Assembly: GCF_006503695.1 (NCBI RefSeq)
Contig: NZ_SBIK01000007.1
Span: 50,828-114,827 of the forward strand
DNA: 64,000 nt
From: Tepidiphilus succinatimandens
GTDB taxonomy: Bacteria > Pseudomonadota > Gammaproteobacteria > Burkholderiales > Rhodocyclaceae
Direction: 5' to 3'
In this document: piece after piece, positions 26,701 to 40,296 of the stretch
Layout: every line of letters begins with the position of its first letter
How positions within the stretch are numbered: the first letter of the stretch is position 1
Notes under the pieces: model-generated
What the model was told of the DNA's origin: nothing
Database searches by the model: none
Seen by the model: only the letters and a program-made list of their open reading frames with translations
Program-made: the position numbers and the translations under genes

Positions 26701-27735
26701 TCAGGGGGCGGTGACCACGAAGGCGCTGCCGCCCAGGCGTGCCGTGACGATGCGCGCTGCCGCGCGCGCCGCCGCCTCGTCGGCGAACGGACCAGCCCAG
26801 ACGCGGACTTTGTCCAGGGCGGCAACCACGTGCAGATCGACTTCCGGCAGCATCGTTGCCGCGTGTCGCCGGAAGGAATCGGCGTTGTCTGCCTGGGCGA
26901 ACGCTCCCAGCTGCAGGTAATAGCCAGGCGCCGGAACCGTGCGCTCGATCGCGGCGGGTGCGAGCGGGACCGCCGCAATCGCCTCTTGCGTCGGAACGGC
27001 CGCAGTCTGTACGGCCGCCGCCTCGTTCGCCGGCGTACTGGCCGTGGCGATCACGGGCGGCACGGCGGTCGGGGCGGTTTCCGCCTCGGGCGGCGTGCGC
27101 CCTGCCGCCGGCATCGAGGCAGAAGCGGAACGAGCTGCCATCAGCGTCGGCCGGCTCTCGGCGCCGCGGGCACGAATCGGCTCGCCGCGCGCCTCGGCCA
27201 GGCGAATCTCTTCCGGCAGGATCAGCTCCACCTCCACCTGCGTCGTCCCCTGGTTGGCGAATCCCAGGCGGTCGGCCGCCGCGAACGACAGGTCGATGAG
27301 CCGTTCGGAGACGAAGGGGCCGCGGTCATTCACCCGCACGATCACCTGTCGACCGTTGGCGAGGTTGGTCACGCGCGCGTAGCTGGGAATGGGCAGTGTT
27401 TTGTGCGCGGCGGTGAAGGAATACATGTCGTAGGTCTCGCCCGTAGCCGTCGGCTGGCCATGGAACTGCCGGCCGTACCACGAAGCCAGGCCGATCTCCC
27501 GGTACGGAGCAAAATCCGTCATGGGGAAGTACGTGCGGCCGAGCACGGTGTAAGCGCGTGCATTGGCCGGACGCAAGGGCTCGACGCGCGGAATCGGCTC
27601 CTCGCCGGAAACCATCGCGCTGCGCACCCCTGCCTCGGTTGCCGTGCGCTTCGTCTGCGGCGAACCGCAGGCCGCCACGCTCAGACCGACGAGGACCACC
27701 ACGCTGGCCGCAGGCCATCTCTGCACGCGTTTCAT
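26701..27735 (-). CDS. rlpA: Septal ring lytic transglycosylase RlpA (lipoprotein, DPBB and SPOR domains)
   Basis: 344-residue lipoprotein: lipobox VAACGS (Cys about residue 23), double-psi beta-barrel domain from IGLASWYGRQFHGQPTATGE (about 85) through VRVNDRGPFVSERLIDLS with the catalytic Asp of NDRGPF, then an Ala/Pro-rich linker (about 200-265) and a C-terminal SPOR domain (GYYLQLGAFAQADNADSF ... VRVWAGPFADEAAARAAA) that binds denuded glycan at the septum. The start overlaps the rodA stop (ATGA). It fits the rodA-rlpA-dacA order of cell-wall loci. Confidence 0.93.
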   Translation of the reverse strand: MKRVQRWPAASVVVLVGLSVAACGSPQTKRTATEAGVRSAMVSGEEPIPRVEPLRPANARAYTVLGRTYFPMTDFAPYREIGLASWYGRQFHGQPTATGETYDMYSFTAAHKTLPIPSYARVTNLANGRQVIVRVNDRGPFVSERLIDLSFAAADRLGFANQGTTQVEVELILPEEIRLAEARGEPIRARGAESRPTLMAARSASASMPAAGRTPPEAETAPTAVPPVIATASTPANEAAAVQTAAVPTQEAIAAVPLAPAAIERTVPAPGYYLQLGAFAQADNADSFRRHAATMLPEVDLHVVAALDKVRVWAGPFADEAAARAAARIVTARLGGSAFVVTAP

Positions 27736-28892
27736 GCCACCCCCCGCCAGGCGGAAAAACCTCTCTCAGGGGCACTCTCGGCCGCCGCGCTCAAGAGCAA
27801 CCCCAGACCGGTGGCCAGCGTCACCAGCGCCGTTCCGCCGTAGCTGATGAACGGCAAAGGCACGCCGACCACCGGCAACATGCCGCTCACCATCGCCACG
27901 TTCACGAACGCATAGACGAAAGTGGTTCCGACGACCGCCCCTCCCATCAGCATCCCGGCCCAGCTCGGGCTGCGGGCGGCAAGCCAGGCGCCGCGCAGCA
28001 GCAGCAGCGCGTAGGCCGACAGCAAAGCCGCCGCGCCGAAGAAACCGAACTCCTCGGCAAGCACCGCGAAGATGAAATCGGTGTGGCGCTCCGGCACGAA
28101 AGAAAGCTGCGACTGCGTCCCCTCGCGCCACCCCTTGCCCCACACGCCCCCCGAACCGATGGCGATCGCCGCCTGGATGGTGTGGAATCCCTTGCCCAAG
28201 GGATCGCGCTCCGGATCGAGCAGCGTGCACACGCGCTGTTTCTGGTAATCGTGCAGCATGGGCCAGGCCACGTCCGGCTGACACCAGCGATCGCCCTGCA
28301 CGAGCAGCGCCCCCACGCCGATCGCCAGCGCCAGTACGAGCGGCCCGATGAGCCGCCACGACAGCCCGGCGAAAAAGAGGACGAAGCCACCGGCGGCCAC
28401 CACCAGGATGGTCGTGCCCAGATCGGGCTGCTTCAGGATCAGCGCGGCGGGGATCGCGAGCAGCGCGAAGGCCACGGCGTGATCCCACCACGCAAGCGAC
28501 TGGCGCCGCCGAGCAAAGTACCATGCCAGCATGAGCGGCGCCGCGAGCTTCATAAGTTCCGAGGGCTGGATGCGCACCACGCCCAGATCGAGCCAGCGCG
28601 TCGCCCCCTTGGCCGTCTCGCCGAAGAGCAGCACGGCCACCAGCAGCAGCACCCCCACGAGATACAGCGGCGGGGCCAGGCGAAACCACCAGCGAAACGG
28701 CACCTGGGCTGCCGCCAAAAGCGCCGTGAGCGCCAAGATCTGGTGCAGCCACAGGGAATCGACCCGCTCGGGAGAAGCGCTCATCAGCACCACCTGCCCG
28801 CCGGCGAAGAACAGCAGCACACAGGCGATGAGCGGAGGGTCCCAACGCCGTCCCATCCGCTTCAAGACAGCGAGCCATGGCATGAGATTCAT
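27732..28892 (-). CDS. rodA: Peptidoglycan glycosyltransferase RodA (SEDS family)
   Basis: 386-residue polytopic SEDS protein polymerising lipid II with PBP2 for side-wall growth. Signatures: GATRWLDLGVVRIQPSELMKL (about residues 96-116), KQPDLGTTILV with the catalytic-region Asp, the large periplasmic loop around QKQRVCTLLDPERDPLGKGF, and GMLPVVGVPLPFISYGGTAL near the end. I chose ATG 28892, which overlaps the mrdA stop (ATGA). The frame continues upstream into mrdA without SEDS features. Confidence 0.95.
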   Translation of the reverse strand: MNLMPWLAVLKRMGRRWDPPLIACVLLFFAGGQVVLMSASPERVDSLWLHQILALTALLAAAQVPFRWWFRLAPPLYLVGVLLLVAVLLFGETAKGATRWLDLGVVRIQPSELMKLAAPLMLAWYFARRRQSLAWWDHAVAFALLAIPAALILKQPDLGTTILVVAAGGFVLFFAGLSWRLIGPLVLALAIGVGALLVQGDRWCQPDVAWPMLHDYQKQRVCTLLDPERDPLGKGFHTIQAAIAIGSGGVWGKGWREGTQSQLSFVPERHTDFIFAVLAEEFGFFGAAALLSAYALLLLRGAWLAARSPSWAGMLMGGAVVGTTFVYAFVNVAMVSGMLPVVGVPLPFISYGGTALVTLATGLGLLLSAAAESAPERGFSAWRGVA

Positions 28893-30760
28893 CGCCCGCC
28901 CTCTTCTCCGGGTTCCACATGGGAAGCAAAATAATAATCGAAGATCTGCCGCATCAGGGGAGCCGCCGTCCGGCCGCCGGGGCCGCCGTTTTCCACGATG
29001 ATCGCCGCGACGATGCGGGGCTCGTCGGCCGGAGCGAAGGCGATGTACCACGAATGGTCACGCAGATCCTCATCGGTGGCATCGGGGTCGTACTTGCGCC
29101 CTTGCAAGGAGAAGACCTGCGCCGTGCCGGTCTTGCCGCCCACCGAATAGGCCGCCCCGGCAAAGGCGCGGGCCGAGGTGCCGATGCGCGCGCCGTCGAC
29201 CATCGCCCGCAGCACGGCATCGACGTGCGCGGGATCGAGTTTGACGAAGCCGGCTACCTCACCGGCGACGGGAATGCGCTCGCCAGTGGCCGGATCGAGC
29301 GTGGCCGCCAGCACGTGCGGCTTGCGGATCACGCCGCCGTTGACGAGGATACTCAAGGCATGTGCCATCTTCAAGGGCGTATAGGCATTGTAGCCCTGAC
29401 CGATGGAGGTCGACAGCGTCTCGCCGCCGAACCACTGCTGCTGGCTCGCCTTCTTGAACCGCTGCCGTTTCCATTCGCGCGAAGGCAACACCCCGGACGC
29501 TTCGCCGGGCAGGTCGATGCCGGTGCGCTGTCCGAACCCCAGTTTACCCATGAAGGAACTGATGGCATCGATTCCCAGCTCGTTACCCAGCGTATAGAAA
29601 TAGACGTTGCAGGAGAAGGCCAGCGCCCGGTGCAGATCGACCCCGCTCTGGCAACTGCTCTTCTTGTCATACAACTTGACGCCGGAATACTCGAACATCC
29701 CTTGCCGGTCGAACCGCTGCCCCGGCTGGCGCTTGCCCGAGGTGAGCCCGAGCATGGCCATGAAGGGTTTGAAAGTCGAGCCGGGCGGATAGGTACCGCG
29801 CAAGGCGCGGTTGAAGAGGGGACGATCCTCGCTCAGAGCGAGCCGCTCCCAGTCGGCCTGCGTCAAACCGTCGAGGAAGAGCTTCGGATCGAAAGAGGGG
29901 GAAGAAACCATGGCGATCACCGCCCCGTCGCGCGGGTCGAGCGCGACGAACGCCCCGCGCCGCCCGGCAAAGGCGTCGAGCACGAAACGCTGCAGGCGCG
30001 CATCGATCGTCAAGACCAGATCCTTGCCGCTCACCGCCTCGCGCCGGTCGAGCCGGCGCACCGCCCGCCCCGCCGCATTCACTTCCAGCCGCTCCCAGCC
30101 GGTCGTGCCGTGCAACAGCGCCTCGTACTGCGCCTCGATACCTTCCTTGCCGGTATAGTCGGTGCCGCGGTAGGCACCCGTGAGCCCCTCGCCCTCCAGC
30201 CGCTCCAGATCCTGCTCGTTGATTCGCCCGAGATAACCGACCACGTGCGCCGTCGCTTCGCCCTGCGGATACTCGCGAAAGAGCCGCGCCTGCACCTCGA
30301 CGCCGGGAAAGGCGAACTTCCAGGCCACGAAGCGCGCCACCTCCTCGTCCGTGAGATGCTGGCGGATCGCGATGCTGCCCAGGCCGCGCTGGTCCCGCAT
30401 CTGACGCAGGAAGCGCTTGCGGTCGCTCTCTTCGATCGTGACGATTTTGGAGAGGCGATCGATCGTGCCATCGAGATCCCGAACCTGCGCCGGATCGATC
30501 TCCAGGGTATAGGCTCGCACGTTGCGCGCGAGTGCCTCACCGTGAATGTCCAGGATCTGGCCGCGATGCGGTACGATGGGCACGAACGCCTGACGGTTGT
30601 CTTCGGCCAGCGTCTGAAAGCGCGCGTGCTCCCGCACTTGCAGCTGGTGCAGGCGGCCGAGCAGGACCGAAAAACCAGCAAGGATCAAGACGGCCAGCAC
30701 CGCCAGACGCCGGCGCGTCCGACCCACCACCGCCTCGCCGTCCAATCCGCTATCCGTCAT
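28889..30760 (-). CDS. mrdA: Penicillin-binding protein 2 (elongasome transpeptidase)
   Basis: 623-residue class B PBP. One N-terminal anchor (LAVLAVLILAGFSVLLGRLHQLQV, about residues 18-41), a pedestal/dimerisation region, and the transpeptidase domain with YPPGSTFKPFMA (SxxK, about residue 325), FSCNVYFY (SxN) and GGKTGTAQ (KTG). RNVRAYTLEIDPAQV is a pedestal-domain signature. It is 7 nt after mreD and coupled to rodA. Partner of RodA and MreCD in rod-shape maintenance. Confidence 0.95.
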   Translation of the reverse strand: MTDSGLDGEAVVGRTRRRLAVLAVLILAGFSVLLGRLHQLQVREHARFQTLAEDNRQAFVPIVPHRGQILDIHGEALARNVRAYTLEIDPAQVRDLDGTIDRLSKIVTIEESDRKRFLRQMRDQRGLGSIAIRQHLTDEEVARFVAWKFAFPGVEVQARLFREYPQGEATAHVVGYLGRINEQDLERLEGEGLTGAYRGTDYTGKEGIEAQYEALLHGTTGWERLEVNAAGRAVRRLDRREAVSGKDLVLTIDARLQRFVLDAFAGRRGAFVALDPRDGAVIAMVSSPSFDPKLFLDGLTQADWERLALSEDRPLFNRALRGTYPPGSTFKPFMAMLGLTSGKRQPGQRFDRQGMFEYSGVKLYDKKSSCQSGVDLHRALAFSCNVYFYTLGNELGIDAISSFMGKLGFGQRTGIDLPGEASGVLPSREWKRQRFKKASQQQWFGGETLSTSIGQGYNAYTPLKMAHALSILVNGGVIRKPHVLAATLDPATGERIPVAGEVAGFVKLDPAHVDAVLRAMVDGARIGTSARAFAGAAYSVGGKTGTAQVFSLQGRKYDPDATDEDLRDHSWYIAFAPADEPRIVAAIIVENGGPGGRTAAPLMRQIFDYYFASHVEPGEEGGR

Positions 30761-30767
30761 GCCCGTC

Positions 30768-31292
30768 TCAGGACAAAGACGCCGAAGCGTCCGAGCGCAC
30801 CGCCCGCCATTGCGGCCATAGCAGAGCGTAGCTCAGGAGCGGCCACAAGGCGGCATTGGCAAAGGCCGAGCCGAAATACCCCCATCCCGGCCAGTCGCCC
30901 CCCGCGGCCAGACGGACCGCCGCCTGCACGGCGAGCGCCAGCACCCATAAGGGCAACAGCAAAAGGGCCTGGCCCCAGCCGCCGAACCACAGGATGCGCG
31001 CCGAACGGCGCTGCGCCAGATAGACCACCCACACCAAGGCCAATGCCTCCTGTCCCAAGGCCACGCCGCGCCCCACGTCGAGCATCACTCCCAGCACGAA
31101 CGCCGTCCCCACGCCCACCCGATCGGGATCGCGCATCGCCCAGAAAGTGAGCGCCGCCAGCGTCAGTTCGGGCCAGAACCCCCACCCCCCCTTGGGAATC
31201 AGATCCCAGAAAAACGCCAGCGCCAGGGTAAGGAGGATGAAGCGCGGCCGCGGCGGCTGAAGCACCCGCGCCGGACGGGAAACGGCCCGCAT
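30768..31292 (-). CDS. mreD: Rod shape-determining protein MreD
   Basis: 174-residue integral membrane protein with five to six helices (FILLTLALAFFWDLIP, TAFVLGVMLDVGRGVALGQEALALVWVVYLA, ALLLLPLWVLALAVQAAVRL). LGVMLDVGRGVALGQEAL is the typical MreD motif. ATG 31292 shares one base with the mreC stop (TGATG) and has GGGAGG upstream. It is the third gene of mreBCD. Confidence 0.92.
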   Translation of the reverse strand: MRAVSRPARVLQPPRPRFILLTLALAFFWDLIPKGGWGFWPELTLAALTFWAMRDPDRVGVGTAFVLGVMLDVGRGVALGQEALALVWVVYLAQRRSARILWFGGWGQALLLLPLWVLALAVQAAVRLAAGGDWPGWGYFGSAFANAALWPLLSYALLWPQWRAVRSDASASLS

Positions 31293-32158
31293 CACGCACC
31301 TCCCGCCGACGCTTCCTTCGCCGGCACGCGTTCGACCACCATGAGATAACGCCGACGCTCGCCCAAGGCCACGGGCTCGCACACGATATGGGAAAAACCC
31401 GCGCCGGTGTCGACGGATACCACCCTCGCCACGGGAATTCCCGCAGGGAACACGCCATCGAGGCCGGAGGTGACGAGCAGGTCGTCGGCGCGCACGTCCG
31501 CATCGGCGAGCAAATGGCGCAATTCGAGGTAGCCGTCGCCCAGGCCATAGACCACGCCACGCACACCGTTGCGCTGCACCATCACCGGCACCGCATGGTC
31601 CTTCTGCGTGATCAGGGTCACTTCCGACACCAGCGGCTGGATGCGCGTCACTTGCCCCACGAGCCCATCGGCATCGAGCACCGCCAGGCCCAGGCGCACG
31701 CCGGCATTCGCCCCGCGATCGACGACGATGCGCCGGCTGAACGGATCGGGCGCATCGTAGAGCACTTCGACGCCGAGGGTGCGCAGCTCGGCACGCTTGC
31801 CCATGCCCAGCAGGCGCCGCAATTCGGCATTTTCCGCCTCGAGACTGGCCAAGGTGGCCGCGCGCAGCCGGTCCTCCGTCTCGATGCGCCGCAGACGCGC
31901 ATTCTCGGCCTGCACCTCGGCGAGCGTGGCGAAATAGATCGACCCGTCGGCGGCGAGTTTCACCGGCCAGTGCGCCGCCTCCTGGACCGGGCGAAGCACC
32001 ACCGAGACCGCATCGCGCACCGCTCCCAGCGCCCCGAAGCGCAGATCGAGCACCAAGAGCAGCACCGACGCGAGCGTCGCCAGCCCCAGGCGCTGCCCGG
32101 GGGACATCGCGCGATGGAAACGCGGAACGTTGGGTGAGGCGCCGAGCGGGGAATTCAT
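31292..32158 (-). CDS. mreC: Rod shape-determining protein MreC
   Basis: 288-residue bitopic protein: short cytoplasmic tail, one helix (RLGLATLASVLLLVLDLRFG, about residues 23-42), a coiled coil (about 75-115; LAEVQAENARLRRIE, LEAENAELRRLLG) and the periplasmic beta-domain (VLYDAPDPFSRRIVVDRGANAG ... LGDGYLELRHLLADADVRADD). I chose ATG 32158, with GGGGAG five bases upstream. It links MreB filaments to PBP2/RodA. Confidence 0.94.
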   Translation of the reverse strand: MNSPLGASPNVPRFHRAMSPGQRLGLATLASVLLLVLDLRFGALGAVRDAVSVVLRPVQEAAHWPVKLAADGSIYFATLAEVQAENARLRRIETEDRLRAATLASLEAENAELRRLLGMGKRAELRTLGVEVLYDAPDPFSRRIVVDRGANAGVRLGLAVLDADGLVGQVTRIQPLVSEVTLITQKDHAVPVMVQRNGVRGVVYGLGDGYLELRHLLADADVRADDLLVTSGLDGVFPAGIPVARVVSVDTGAGFSHIVCEPVALGERRRYLMVVERVPAKEASAGGA

Positions 32159-32180
32159 CGCAACTCCCCGAAACCGTAGG

Positions 32181-33644
<1,464 letters not shown>

Positions 33645-33648
<4 letters not shown>

Positions 33649-35123
33649 GCACAGAACGGCTCCTTGCCTCCTCGCTGCGTGAGCTTGCCACCGCGCTCGC
33701 CGAAGGTCGCACCCGCGCCGAAGCTCTGGCCGAGGCCGCCCTCGAGCGCGCGCAAGCGTTGCAGGAACGACTCAACGCCTTCATCACCCTCACGCCGGAG
33801 CGCGCGCGCGAAGCCGCCCGCGCCGCCGACGAACACCGCCGTGCCGGAAACATCTCGTTACTCTCCGGCATCCCCATCGCCCACAAAGACCTCTTCTGCA
33901 CCAAGGGCGTGCGCACCACCGCGGCCTCGCGCATGCTCGCCGAGTTCGTGCCGCCGTACGACGCCTTCGTCGTCGAGCGGCTCGCCCAAGCCGGCGCCGT
34001 GTCCCTCGGCAAGACCAACCTCGACGAATTCGCCATGGGTTCGGCGAACGAACACTCCCACTTCGGCCCCTGTCGCAATCCCTGGGATACGGACCGCATC
34101 GCCGGCGGCTCCTCGGGCGGCTCGGCCGCGGCCGTGGCCGCCGGCATCGTGCCCGTAGCCACCGGCACCGACACCGGCGGCAGCGTGCGCCAGCCGGCGG
34201 CCATGTGCGGCGTCACCGGCATCAAGCCGAGCTACGGGCGGGTGAGCCGCTACGGCATCATCGCCTACGCCTCCTCGCTCGATCAAGCCGGCGTGATCGC
34301 CCGCAGCGCCGAAGACTGCGCGCTCGCCCTCACGGCCATCGAAGGCTTCGACCCGCGCGACTCCACTTCGCTCGAACGCCCAGTCGAAGACCATGCCGCG
34401 GCGCTCGCCGCCGCCGACGGACGGCTCGATGGGCTGCGCCTGGGCCTGCCGCGTGAATTCTTCGCCGTCGAGGGGCTCGACGCCGACGTGCGCCGCGCCG
34501 TCGAAGAAGCCGCCCGCACCTATGAAGCCCTGGGCGCGCGCCTCGTGGAGGTGTCGCTGCCGCGCGCCGAGCTCGCCATTCCCGCCTACTACGTCATCGC
34601 CCCGGCGGAAGCCTCGAGCAACCTCGCGCGCTACGACGGCGTGCGCTACGGCTACCGCGCCCCGGCGTACACCGACCTCGACGACATGTACCGCAAGACG
34701 CGCGCCCAGGGTTTCGGCGAGGAAGTGAAGCGCCGCATCCTCGTCGGCACCTACGTGCTCTCGCACGGCTACTACGACGCCTACTACCTGCAGGCGCAGA
34801 AACTGCGCCGCCTCATCGCCGAAGATTACGCCCGGGCCTTCGCCTCCTGTGACCTCCTCCTCGCCCCCACCGCGCCCACCACGGCCTGGCGCCTGGGCGA
34901 AAAAGGTCAAGATCCGGTGCAGGAATACCTGCAGGACATCTATACCATCGGCGCCAACCTCGCCGGCCTGCCGGCGCTGTCGCACCCCTGCGGGTTCGAC
35001 GCGGCAGGGCTGCCCATCGGCTGCCAGCTCATCGGCCCCTATCTTGCCGAGACGCGGCTGCTGCTCGCCGCCCACGTCTTCCAGCAAAAAACCGACTGGC
35101 ACCGCCGGTTGCCGCCGCTGTAA
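33645..35123 (+). CDS. gatA: Asp-tRNA(Asn)/Glu-tRNA(Gln) amidotransferase subunit A
   Basis: 492-residue amidase-signature enzyme hydrolysing glutamine to supply ammonia. The Ser-cisSer-Lys triad is visible: Lys in [12 protein letters not shown] (about residue 83), cis-Ser in [15 protein letters not shown] (about 158) and the nucleophile Ser in [16 protein letters not shown] (about 180). The C-terminus has [19 protein letters not shown], as usual. It is 14 nt before gatB. A bacterium with gatCAB charges tRNA-Asn and/or tRNA-Gln indirectly. Confidence 0.97.
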
Positions 35124-35137
35124 ACCACGGAACCGCC

Positions 35138-36598
35138 ATGAACCGCACCGACTGGGAAACCGTCATCGGCCTCGAGATCCACGCGCAGCTCACCACGCGC
35201 AGCAAGATCTTCTCCGGCGCCTCCACCGCCTTCGGCGCCGAACCCAACCGCCAGGCATGTGCCATCGACGTGGCCCTGCCCGGCACCCTGCCCGTGCTCA
35301 ACCGCGGCGCCGTCGAGCGCGCCATCCGCCTCGGGCTGGCGATCGAGGCCGAAATCGCCCAGCGCAGCGTCTTCGCCCGCAAGAACTACTTCTACCCCGA
35401 CCTGCCCAAAGGGTACCAGATCAGCCAATACGAGCTGCCGGTGGTCAAAAACGGCGCCATCACCGTGCAGGTGGGCGAGGGAGAAGCCGCCTACGAGAAA
35501 ACCGTGCGCATCACGCGCGCGCACCTCGAAGAAGACGCGGGCAAGAGCCTGCACGAAGACTTCCACGGCATGACCGGAATCGACCTCAACCGCGCCGGCA
35601 CGCCGCTGCTCGAGATCGTCTCCGAGCCCGACATGCGCTCGGCCGAAGAGGCGGTGGCCTACGCCCGGGCGCTGCACGCCCTGGTGCGCTGGATCGGGGT
35701 GTGCGACGGCAACATGCAGGAGGGCTCGTTTCGCATCGACGCCAACGTCTCGGTGCGCCCCAAGGGCGAGACGCGCCTGGGCACGCGTCGCGAGATCAAG
35801 AACCTCAACTCCTTCCGCTTCCTGCAGCAGGCGATCGACTACGAAGTCCGCTGGCAGATCGAAACGCTCGAGGAAGGCGGCGCCGTCCAACAGGCCACCG
35901 TGCTCTTCGATCCCGAGCGCGGCGAGACCCGCGTGATGCGCACCAAGGAAGACGCGCACGACTACCGCTACTTCCCCGATCCCGATCTCCTGCCGCTCGT
36001 CATCGACCGCGCCTGGATCGAAGAAGTGCGGGCAAGCCTCCCGGAGCTGCCGCAGGCGCTGCGGCGGCGGCTCGTCGAGGAACACGGCCTCACCCCCTAC
36101 GATGCCAACCTCCTCACGGCAAGCAAAGAACTGGCCGACTACTATCTGACCGCCGTTGCCGCCGTGGACCCTGTACTCGCCAAGCCCTGCGCCAACTGGA
36201 TTCTCGGCGAGCTCGCCGCCAGGCTCAACCGCAGCGGGATCGAGATCGGCGAGAGCCCCGTGCGCCCAGCACACATCGCCGCCCTGGCACGCCGCGTGCA
36301 GGATGGCACGATCTCGCATGCCGGAGCCAAGAAGGTGTTCGAAGCGCTGTGGGCGGGTGCAGGCGAGGACGTCGACGCGATCATCCAAGCGCAGGGTCTC
36401 AAGCAGGTGAGCGACGAGAGCGCCCTGGAAGCGCTGGTAGAAGCGGCGATCGCCGCCAATCCCAAGTCGGTGGAGGAATTCCGCGCCGGCAAAGAAAAGG
36501 CGTTGAACGCCCTCGTCGGCCAAGTGATGAAAGCCTCGCGCGGCGCGGCCAATCCACAACGTGTGACCGAACTGCTGCGGCGCAAACTCACCGCCTGA
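35138..36598 (+). CDS. gatB: Asp-tRNA(Asn)/Glu-tRNA(Gln) amidotransferase subunit B
   Basis: 486-residue kinase/transferase subunit that activates and amidates misacylated tRNA. N-terminal [20 protein letters not shown] and [20 protein letters not shown] are GatB fingerprints; the helical/YqeY tail domain starts around residue 300 ([18 protein letters not shown]) and ends [24 protein letters not shown] precedes the start. Last gene of gatCAB, 90 nt ahead of the unknown 514-residue gene. Confidence 0.97.
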   Translation: MNRTDWETVIGLEIHAQLTTRSKIFSGASTAFGAEPNRQACAIDVALPGTLPVLNRGAVERAIRLGLAIEAEIAQRSVFARKNYFYPDLPKGYQISQYELPVVKNGAITVQVGEGEAAYEKTVRITRAHLEEDAGKSLHEDFHGMTGIDLNRAGTPLLEIVSEPDMRSAEEAVAYARALHALVRWIGVCDGNMQEGSFRIDANVSVRPKGETRLGTRREIKNLNSFRFLQQAIDYEVRWQIETLEEGGAVQQATVLFDPERGETRVMRTKEDAHDYRYFPDPDLLPLVIDRAWIEEVRASLPELPQALRRRLVEEHGLTPYDANLLTASKELADYYLTAVAAVDPVLAKPCANWILGELAARLNRSGIEIGESPVRPAHIAALARRVQDGTISHAGAKKVFEALWAGAGEDVDAIIQAQGLKQVSDESALEALVEAAIAANPKSVEEFRAGKEKALNALVGQVMKASRGAANPQRVTELLRRKLTA

Positions 36599-36688
36599 CG
36601 GGATGCTCCCATCGCGTTCGGACCGGAAAAACCGTTCGGGTAAATCGGCTACAATGCCATTTCCGTCGGCATAGGTAAAGGGCCCGCC

Positions 36689-38225
36689 ATGCAGGAGACG
36701 ATCGAAGCCATCGACGAGCGGTTGCGTCATCTGTGGGCCGTTGCCCCGGAATCGCCCCCTCCGGCGGCCGAATTCGAGATCCTGGCCGACAGCCTCCTGG
36801 GCCAGGAGTTCGCCACCTTTTCCCAGCTCGTCGATCGTGCCGACCTGCTGCGCGCGGCCCTGCACCGCGTTGGCTGGCCGCGCCGCAGCCCGCCCACGCG
36901 CGAATCTCCGTACCTGAAAGCCTGGGGCAAGCTCATCAAGCTGTACACCAAGGCCACGCAGCACCCGGCGGCCGTTCCCTCCTCGCCTTACTGCGCGCTC
37001 GCCCACGAACGCCAGAGCTGGTGCCTGCTGCGCATGATGCTCATTTTCTGGTTCGAGCTCACGCGCGTTCCCGACACCCTCTGGGGCGGCTTGCACCAGG
37101 CGCTGCTGCGCGCCGAGCGCGCCAACGTGGCCAATCGACGCGTCGACGACGGTCTTTTCGGCACTCCGCTGCGGCTGAGCTGCCGCGAAGTGCACCATGC
37201 CGCCGCCCTCATCCATCTCGCCAATCCCAACGCCCTGCCCATGTCGATGCTGCCGCGGGTGGTTACCTTCGCGCTCGAACTGGCTACCTACGCCCAGTTC
37301 GTTCCGCCGGAGTGGCTCGATCGCATCGACGACCGCTACGGCATCGACCTCGCCGGAAATTCGCCCCCCATCCCCGCGCTTGCCCTGGCCGACGCCAAGA
37401 TGCTGCGCCTCTACGATGCCGGCGCACTCATACCCAAAGTGCAGATGCGGCTCGCTCAGGCAGGCTTATCCACCGACGAGCGCCTGCTCCTCGAAACCCT
37501 GTCGCAGCGCTGGACGGGAGAGCCGCCCAAGCGACAGGAACCCCGCGAGCCGAGCAATGAAGGGCTGCAGGTCGTCTCCGACTGGCCAGCGATCTATTTC
37601 TACTTTACGGGACGCGCCTTCGAGCCGCCCACGGCGGTGTCGGTGCGCCGCACCTTCGAGGAAGCCCAGCGCATCCAGCTCTTCGGCGGCACCGTCAGCG
37701 ACGTCGATCTCACCGAGCGCGAGCGGGAAAAGAACGAGCTGCTCTACTCCCCCCACCTCACGCAGTGGGATGCCATGGACCGCAGTCCCAAGGGGTGGCG
37801 CATCCGCCGCAGCGGCGCGCGCAGCGAGCTCACCCGCTGGCCGCCCGGGCGGCTGCTTCTCGTGCGCAAACACCCCAAGACCTACGGCGGCATGCTCACG
37901 CGCGTGCGCTGGCGCCAAGCCACCTTCGACGGCGAGATCCACCTCGGGCTCGAGCAGATCCCCGGCATCCCCCGCCCGACGGCGGTGCAGCACTTCCCCG
38001 TGGTAGGAGCGCCGCCAACTCCCTGGTACCCCGCTTTCTGGTTTCCCGACACGAGCCGTGGCGACGAAGGCACGCACCGTCTGCTCGCTCCGCTCGAGAT
38101 CGGCACCGAAGCCAAGCTGCTCAACCTGTGGGTCGAACACAAGACGCGCGGCGCCCGCGTGCAGGAAGTCCTCGAAAAGGGCGAGGATTACCTGATCCTC
38201 ACCTTCTTCTGGATCGACCCAGTCA

Positions 38226-38233
<8 letters not shown>
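36689..38233 (+). CDS. Conserved hypothetical protein, 514 residues
   Basis: I do not recognise the family. The protein is soluble-looking, with no signal peptide. The first 250 residues are helical and Leu/Ala rich (RADLLRAALHRVGW, YLKAWGKLIKLYTKATQHPAA, YCALAHERQSWCLLRMMLIFWFEL). The second half (about 330-514) looks like a beta-rich domain with RSELTRWPPGRLLLVRKH and LEIGTEAKLLNLWVEH, faintly resembling PilZ-type barrels but without a clear RxxxR/DxSxxG signature. TACAAT at 36650-36655 is a possible -10. It sits between gatB and the convergent phoR, with an 8-nt tail overlap. Codon use and GC match the neighbours, so it is a resident gene. Confidence 0.75.
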
Positions 38234-39544
<1,311 letters not shown>

Positions 39545-39548
<4 letters not shown>

Positions 39549-40246
39549 GCTTCCTGTGCCGTCTGCACCGAAAACCGGTACCCCGCCCCGCGCACCGTCT
39601 GGATCAGACCCGCCATCCCATAGGGTTCGAGCGCCGCGCGCAAGCGGCGCACGTGCACGTCTACCGTGCGCTCCTCGACGAAGACGTGATCCCCCCAGAC
39701 GCGGTCGAGCAGCTGCGAGCGGCTGTGCACCCGCTCCGGATGCACCATGAGGAAATGCAGCAGGCGAAATTCGGTCGGCCCCAGCGCCACCACCCGCCCT
39801 TCTGCCAGCACCCGCCGCGCCGCCGGATCGAGCTTCAAGCCACCCGCCTCGAGCACCTCCTCGCCCACCTCCGGCCGGCGCCGGCGCAGCACCGCCCGGA
39901 TGCGCGCCACGAGCTCACGCGGCGAAAAGGGTTTGGTGACGTAATCATCCGCCCCTGCCTCCAGCCCCAATACCTTGTCCACCTCGGCCCCGCGTGCCGT
40001 GAGCAAAATGAGCGGCAGCGCCCGCGTACGCTCTTCCCGCCGCAAGCGGCGCACGAGTTCGATGCCCGACAGCCCCGGCAGCATCCAGTCTATGAGCACC
40101 AGATCCGGCAGCGCCTCTCCGATGAGCCGCAAGGCCGTCTCCGCCTCGGACGCGCGCAGCACGTGAAATCCCGCCTGTTCGAGATTGACCGCGATCAGCT
40201 CCAGGATCGCCGGTTCGTCCTCGACCACCAGCACATTGGCCGCCAT
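39545..40246 (-). CDS. phoB: Phosphate regulon response regulator PhoB
   Basis: 233-residue OmpR-type regulator. The receiver has EDEP (residues 9-12), the phospho-acceptor Asp in LVLIDWMLPGLSG (about 54) and Lys in YVTKPFSPRELVARI (about 106). The winged helix (about 130-228) has LGPTEFRLLHFLMVHPERVHSRSQLLDRVWGDHVFVEERTVDVHVRRLR in order, typical of PhoB. It is cotranscribed with phoR behind a Pho-box-like direct repeat, consistent with autoregulation. Confidence 0.94.
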
Positions 40247-40296
40247 GATCCCTCCGCTCGTGCCATCAGAAACGTGTTGCCGTTATATCGCGAAAC

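Noticed and set aside
28919..31150. 743-codon plus-strand open frame opposite mrdA
   Set aside because: Lies wholly opposite a clear PBP2 gene and mreD; high GC at the third position explains it.
35039..37216. 725-codon minus-strand open frame opposite gatB
   Set aside because: GatB on the other strand has full-length family motifs; the antisense product has none.
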